Origin: UBA1723 sp045642085
GTDB taxonomy: Bacteria > Bacteroidota > Bacteroidia > Bacteroidales > Paludibacteraceae
Reading direction: 5' to 3'
Length of the DNA stretch: 10,138 nt
Assembly (NCBI GenBank): GCA_045642085.1
Contig: JAZUIF010000113.1
Coordinates: forward strand, 1-10,138
Both the position numbers and the translations under genes were made by a program. Shown here piece after piece: positions 7,300 to 10,138 of this stretch. Under the pieces are notes generated by a model. It had not been told where the DNA came from. It saw only the letters and a list, made by a program, of their open reading frames with translations, and did no database searches. Position 1 is the stretch's first letter. Each line of letters opens with the position of its first letter.

Positions 7300-8367
7300 A
7301 TGGCAATATCAGTCAATTCAAAGGAACTTATACAACTGCTTGAGCTCACACCTGCAGATCAGAATATTATGTTGTCAGGAAAGCATGGAATAGGTAAGTC
7401 GGAGATACTTACTAAATATTTTGCGTCTAAAGGAATGAAGGTTGTTTCTCTATTTCTTGGACAGATGAGTGATCCTGGAGATTTGATTGGTTTGCCATAC
7501 AAGAATGAGTCGACAGGGAATACAGAGTTCATGCCACCATATTGGTTTCCAACCGATGGAAAACCGATTGTGCTATTTCTTGACGAGTTGAATCGTGCAC
7601 GTCCTGAGGTCTTACAGACAATCATGGATTTGGCATTGAATAAGAAGTTGGCAGGAAAAATGTTGCCTGAGGGAAGCCGTATTATATCGGCTGTCAATTC
7701 AGGAGAAGAGTATCAACTTACTGATTTAGATCCTGCACTTGTGTCTCGATTTAATATTTATAATTTCCGACCTACACCGTCCGAATGGCTCTTGTGGGCT
7801 GCGGAAAATGGAATCGATGAGAGAGTGATTAACTTTATTCAAGAGCATTCCGAACAGCTTGATGGCGCAGCTGTTGACATAGATAACGGTTTAGAAAAAA
7901 CTCCAGACAGACGTGGATGGAAACGTGTAAGTGATTTGATTTCCGGTGTCTCTAATGTCGACGATATATATAAGAAATTGATTTCCGGAATTATAGGCAA
8001 TCAGGCTGGCACGTTATTCTTTGATTATATCAACAAAGTGTCTCTTCCGTCGGCTAAAGAAATCCTTTTCAATTATAAGAAATGTGAGAAGACTCTTAAA
8101 TCGTTGAAACTACATGAATTATCGATGGTGAATGAATCACTGTTCAGATTTATGGAGACGTCAGTAAATGACGAGAAGGATAAAGAGAAGATCAAGAAAA
8201 ATCTTCCTGCATATCTTGAGATGCTTGAAAAAGACGGGAAGAATGAGGCATTTGCCCATTGGTCGTCGTTGTTCAGCGGAGGAATTTATCCAAATTCAGT
8301 GATGATGATTGTGGAGAAGATGCCTGAATTATTGGTGAAGGTTCAGGATTTTGTGGGAAAGATTTGA
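7300..8367 (+). CDS. MoxR-type AAA+ ATPase, partner of a VWA protein
   Basis: The cytoplasmic AAA+ ATPase has 355 residues. Walker A is GKHGIGKSE (27-35). The insert-containing stretch with MSDPGDLIGLPY (56-67) is typical of MoxR/AAA_5 proteins. Walker B is IVLFLDE (90-96) followed by LNRARPEVLQTIM. Sensor-1 is Asn133 in ISAVNSGEEY, and the arginine finger is probably Arg150 in DPALVSRF. All residues needed for ATP binding and hydrolysis are visible. MoxR ATPases act as chaperone-like remodelers and are usually encoded beside a VWA-domain protein that supplies partner recognition (RavA-ViaA is the best known case). Here the VWA gene lies 63 nt downstream, which fits this arrangement. The C-terminal third (about 200-355) is helical and Lys/Glu-rich, likely the lid plus a family-specific extension. 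The start at 7300 gives the conserved N-terminus; an ATG at 7293 is out of frame. Confidence 0.9.
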   Translation: MAISVNSKELIQLLELTPADQNIMLSGKHGIGKSEILTKYFASKGMKVVSLFLGQMSDPGDLIGLPYKNESTGNTEFMPPYWFPTDGKPIVLFLDELNRARPEVLQTIMDLALNKKLAGKMLPEGSRIISAVNSGEEYQLTDLDPALVSRFNIYNFRPTPSEWLLWAAENGIDERVINFIQEHSEQLDGAAVDIDNGLEKTPDRRGWKRVSDLISGVSNVDDIYKKLISGIIGNQAGTLFFDYINKVSLPSAKEILFNYKKCEKTLKSLKLHELSMVNESLFRFMETSVNDEKDKEKIKKNLPAYLEMLEKDGKNEAFAHWSSLFSGGIYPNSVMMIVEKMPELLVKVQDFVGKI

Positions 8368-8374
8368 TATTTAA

Positions 8375-8408
8375 TATCCGTGAGACGGTGATTATCCGTG
8401 AGACGGTG
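8375..8408 (+). repeat. Tandem 18-bp-period repeat between the AAA and VWA genes
   Basis: The 16-bp unit TATCCGTGAGACGGTG occurs identically at 8375-8390 and 8393-8408, separated by AT. It fills much of the 63-nt gap between the AAA stop and the VWA start. A related string, CCGTGAGCCGG (10 of 11 matching the unit core), lies inside the VWA gene at 8490-8500. Confidence 0.9.
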
Positions 8409-8415
8409 TCTCCGG
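8396..8415 (+). promoter_or_regulatory. Hairpin in the leader of the VWA gene, with a competing upstream arm
   Basis: CCG-T-GAGAC (8396-8404) can pair with GTCTC-CGG (8408-8415): eight base pairs with one bulged T and a GGT loop, ending 15 nt before the VWA ATG. The first tandem repeat contains the same CCGTGAGAC (8378-8386) and could pair with the same 3' arm instead, with a 21-nt loop. No T-tract follows, so it is not an intrinsic terminator. A role in translation or transcript stability of the VWA cistron is inference. Confidence 0.4.
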
Positions 8416-8430
8416 CACTAAACATAGACA

Positions 8431-9696
8431 ATGGCACAAGGTTCAAATATAATAGATAGATTTAGTCGCCTTGCAGAGATGTGGTATCTCCGTGAGCCGG
8501 CTTTCTTTGCCATCTATTGTATCAATGAACTGAGAGAAAATCCTCACATGGATTGCGCTATCCGTTGTGGAAAGGGTAGGGTGGAATATAATGCTGATTA
8601 TATAAAGCCGTTGAATGATAATCAGTTGGAAGAGCTGATGAAGGCTGAAATGATTCGCATTTTCCTTAAGCATCCTTATTCACGTAGACCAATTAATTGC
8701 TCAAATGAGAAGATGATTTTGGCTAGCGACATGACACTTCATGGGCAATACGACTTTGTGGAGTATAAATTTGTCGATCCTGGTGAATTTGAGCTTGAAT
8801 GTGGAAAGTCGTATGAATATTATCTGACCAATATTCCTGAACCAGAATCTGATATTAATGCTAATGCCGACGACGGAAACGGTGATGATGATTCTAAACA
8901 AAGTGAAGAATCCCAATCTACATCGCAAAGTGATGATAATCAATCTACGTCATCAGACAATGAAGGAGATGCATCGTCTGGTTGTGATTCTGATGTTCCT
9001 GGTAGTAAATCAGATAGGTCGGCATTGTGGGAAGAGGATGATGAACGAAGTGATGCGATAAACGAACTTATAGAACAATTAAATTCATCAGATAGTTGGG
9101 GCTCAATCCCAGGAGAACTAAAAGAGAAGATTGTCGCATCGTCAAGAGCAAAGATTGATTATAGAAAAACGTTATCTGGATTCAGAGCATCCATCTTGTC
9201 GACAAAACGTCATCTCACTCGTATGCGTCCAAACCGCCGTTTTGAATTTCAGCAGATGGGAAGCAAATATGACTTGGAGACGCAATTGCTGATTGCTGTT
9301 GATACGAGTGCGTCGATATCAAACTCTGATTTGGAGAATTTCTATGGTGTCATGCAACGAATGTTTAGATACGGAGTGTCGCAAATCGACGTCATCCAGT
9401 TCGACTGCAAACTCCAAACTCCAAAGCCTATAACGCTGAAGAATGCCAAACAGTTGAAAATTAACGGTGTGAAGGGTAGGGGAGGAACTGATTTCCACGT
9501 CGCCTTCGATTATCTACGTGACCATAATTTCTACGACGGTATGATCATCTTCACGGATGGCTACGCGTCGAAGCCACAAATTGATTTCTTCACACGTGCC
9601 AAATTTGCATGGGTTTTGCCTGACGAAAAATGCTATAATGAACATAAGGATTGGATGGGAAAGATGGGAAGAGTATGTTTTTTGAGTGCTAAATGA
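8431..9696 (+). CDS. VWA-like protein with metallopeptidase-like N-terminal domain (DUF2201 type)
   Basis: The protein has 421 residues and three regions. The N-terminal part (about 10-135) resembles the putative metallopeptidase domain that usually precedes VWA-like DUF2201. At the place of HExxH, however, it reads AEMIR (72-76), followed by KH at 80-81, so the zinc ligands are missing and peptidase activity is unlikely. Next comes an acidic Ser/Asp/Asn/Glu-rich linker (about 137-207), low in complexity and presumably disordered. The C-terminal VWA domain (about 284-421) has all the MIDAS metal-site residues: DTSAS (291-295), Thr353 in GRGGTD and Asp376 in FTDG. It should therefore bind a divalent metal and a protein partner. 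With the adjacent MoxR ATPase it likely forms an ATPase/adaptor pair acting on an unknown target. The start at 8431 gives a MAQG N-terminus and lies 15 nt after a hairpin. The small ORF begins 8 nt after its stop. Confidence 0.88.
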   Translation: MAQGSNIIDRFSRLAEMWYLREPAFFAIYCINELRENPHMDCAIRCGKGRVEYNADYIKPLNDNQLEELMKAEMIRIFLKHPYSRRPINCSNEKMILASDMTLHGQYDFVEYKFVDPGEFELECGKSYEYYLTNIPEPESDINANADDGNGDDDSKQSEESQSTSQSDDNQSTSSDNEGDASSGCDSDVPGSKSDRSALWEEDDERSDAINELIEQLNSSDSWGSIPGELKEKIVASSRAKIDYRKTLSGFRASILSTKRHLTRMRPNRRFEFQQMGSKYDLETQLLIAVDTSASISNSDLENFYGVMQRMFRYGVSQIDVIQFDCKLQTPKPITLKNAKQLKINGVKGRGGTDFHVAFDYLRDHNFYDGMIIFTDGYASKPQIDFFTRAKFAWVLPDEKCYNEHKDWMGKMGRVCFLSAK

Positions 9697-9704
9697 AATG
9701 TAAG

Positions 9705-9994
9705 ATGAAGAATAAGGATTTTATAAAAAATGTATTATTGGCATTCTGATTTGTCTGTTTATACCACTCAGCTTAAATTGGATTAAATTCTGTATTGTAA
9801 AACTTTATGATGCGGATGATGCATCCAATTCTAATTTATATTATGAACTAATATCTGAATCTAATGTCATGGTTACTGGTTATAAAAGTTTGGATTCCAA
9901 AGTAAAAAAAGGTAATCTAGTAATAAAAGGAAAGGTTTTGATTGGCTTTAAAATTTTTAATGTGACGGATATTGGCTCGCATGCCTTTAATTAG
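9705..9994 (+). pseudogene. Small membrane-anchored protein gene interrupted by a frameshift at an A6 run
   Basis: From the ATG at 9705, only 8 nt after the VWA stop, the frame reads MKNKDFIKNVLLAF and stops at 9747. A one-base change in the A6 run at 9725-9730 (ATAAAAAATG) joins it to a long open frame that runs to TAG at 9992-9994. The repaired product would be about 96 residues: KKCIIGILICLFIPLSL forms one hydrophobic segment after a short basic N-terminus, then a soluble tail with KLYDADDAS, a Lys-rich middle and GFKIFNVTDIGSHAFN at the end. The downstream frame has no ATG before the hydrophobic segment and is closed upstream by TAA at 9713. Protein-like content on both sides of the A-run suggests a real gene that is broken, mis-sequenced, or read by transcriptional slippage. 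The family is not recognised. Position suggests it belonged to the AAA/VWA transcript. Confidence 0.6.
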
Positions 9995-10005
9995 ACCTAT
10001 AGGTC
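9994..10005. other. 12-bp perfect palindrome GACCTATAGGTC
   Basis: The palindrome begins on the last base of the TAG of the small ORF. Its right half is also the beginning of the first 26-bp direct repeat. The second repeat copy keeps CTATAGGTC but not the left half-site. Confidence 0.7.
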
Positions 10006-10022
10006 AAATTGCGTGGTATGAA
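9997..10022 (+). repeat. Direct repeat, copy 1
   Basis: CTATAGGTCA, two variable bases, TTGCGTGGT and a diverged end. Copy 2 starts 104 bp later. The two share 19 of their first 21 bases; the only differences are AA versus TT at positions 11-12. Confidence 0.8.
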
Positions 10023-10049
10023 TGCCCATAATCCCTTATGGCATAAGGG
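10023..10049 (+). other. Two mutually exclusive hairpins in the 3' non-coding region
   Basis: CCCTTATG (10033-10040) and CATAAGGG (10042-10049) are perfect complements around one base. Alternatively, TGCC-ATAA (10023-10031, with C10027 bulged) pairs with TTATGGCA (10036-10043) around a TCCC loop. The two structures share bases and cannot form together. No T-tract follows, so this is not a typical terminator. Confidence 0.55.
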
Positions 10050-10100
10050 CAGAGGGGCAATTCAAAGTTTTGAAACAACAAATTGAATATTAGAATGTCT

Positions 10101-10126
10101 CTATAGGTCATTTTGCGTGGTGGAAC
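10101..10126 (+). repeat. Direct repeat, copy 2
   Basis: CTATAGGTCATTTTGCGTGG continues into TGGAAC. Further matches to the sequence after copy 1 (ACAATCC at the window end versus ATAATCC at 10028-10034) suggest that a longer, diverged unit of about 104 bp begins again here and runs past the window. No gene is supported in 9995-10138. Confidence 0.75.
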
Positions 10127-10138
10127 ATTGGACAATCC

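Noticed and set aside
8375..8408. Possible CRISPR-like repeats
   Set aside because: There are only two 16-bp copies separated by 2 bp, with no spacers and no cas genes.
8858..9061. 67-codon + strand ORF over the VWA linker
   Set aside because: It is a Met-rich frame shift of the Asp/Ser linker; the GAT-rich sequence creates ATG codons in that frame.
10033..10060. Hairpin read as a terminator for the AAA/VWA transcript
   Set aside because: The stem is good, but the following bases are GC-rich (CAGAGGGGC) rather than T-rich.
10004..10138. Minus-strand frame open from the window end to a stop at 10004, with an ATG at 10111
   Set aside because: It lies entirely within the repeat/hairpin region and would give only about 35 residues from the ATG. 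It is probably a spurious ORF of a repetitive element, though the frame does run off the window.

Overview
The window looks like chromosomal DNA of a member of the Bacteroidota, probably order Bacteroidales. Four things support this: a GldB-type lipoprotein, a C-terminal tail resembling a type IX secretion (T9SS) sorting domain, two upstream regions with the Bacteroidota -7 box TAnnTTTG, and start codons preceded by A/T-rich sequence rather than a Shine-Dalgarno. All supported genes lie on the + strand, and the sequence is moderately AT-rich. No tRNA, rRNA, CRISPR array, transposase or phage gene was seen.

Layout. (1) At 1-585 is the 3' part of a secreted or surface protein cut by the window edge, followed by a clear intrinsic terminator. 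(2) At 722-3419 is a two-gene unit with its own -7 box: a YbiT-type ABC-F ATPase and, 7 nt downstream, a GldB-like lipoprotein, closed by a terminator. (3) At 3531-5939 is a full-length LonA protease with its own terminator. (4) At 6154-9994, behind a second -7 box, is a run of closely spaced genes: a conserved four-helix membrane protein, an overlapping unknown membrane protein, a MoxR-type AAA+ ATPase, a VWA protein with a degenerate metallopeptidase-like N-terminus, and a small membrane-anchored ORF that needs a one-base frame change to be read from its ATG. (5) At 9995-10138 there is no convincing gene, but there are two 26-bp near-identical direct repeats 104 bp apart, a 12-bp palindrome and a pair of competing hairpins. 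This looks like the edge of a repetitive element that continues past the window.

How the genes fit together. The ABC-F protein is a translation factor type and Lon is a protein quality-control protease; both are housekeeping. The MoxR ATPase and VWA protein form a recognised kind of partnership in which the ATPase remodels targets and the VWA protein binds metal and partners. The flanking membrane proteins may place that pair at the inner membrane, but this is inference from gene order only.

The most striking points are these. The ABC-F protein has lost every ATP-site-2 element in a mutually consistent way. The AAA/VWA junction carries an 18-bp-period tandem repeat whose two copies can compete for one downstream pairing arm just before the VWA start codon. 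The small ORF after the VWA gene is broken at an A6 run.
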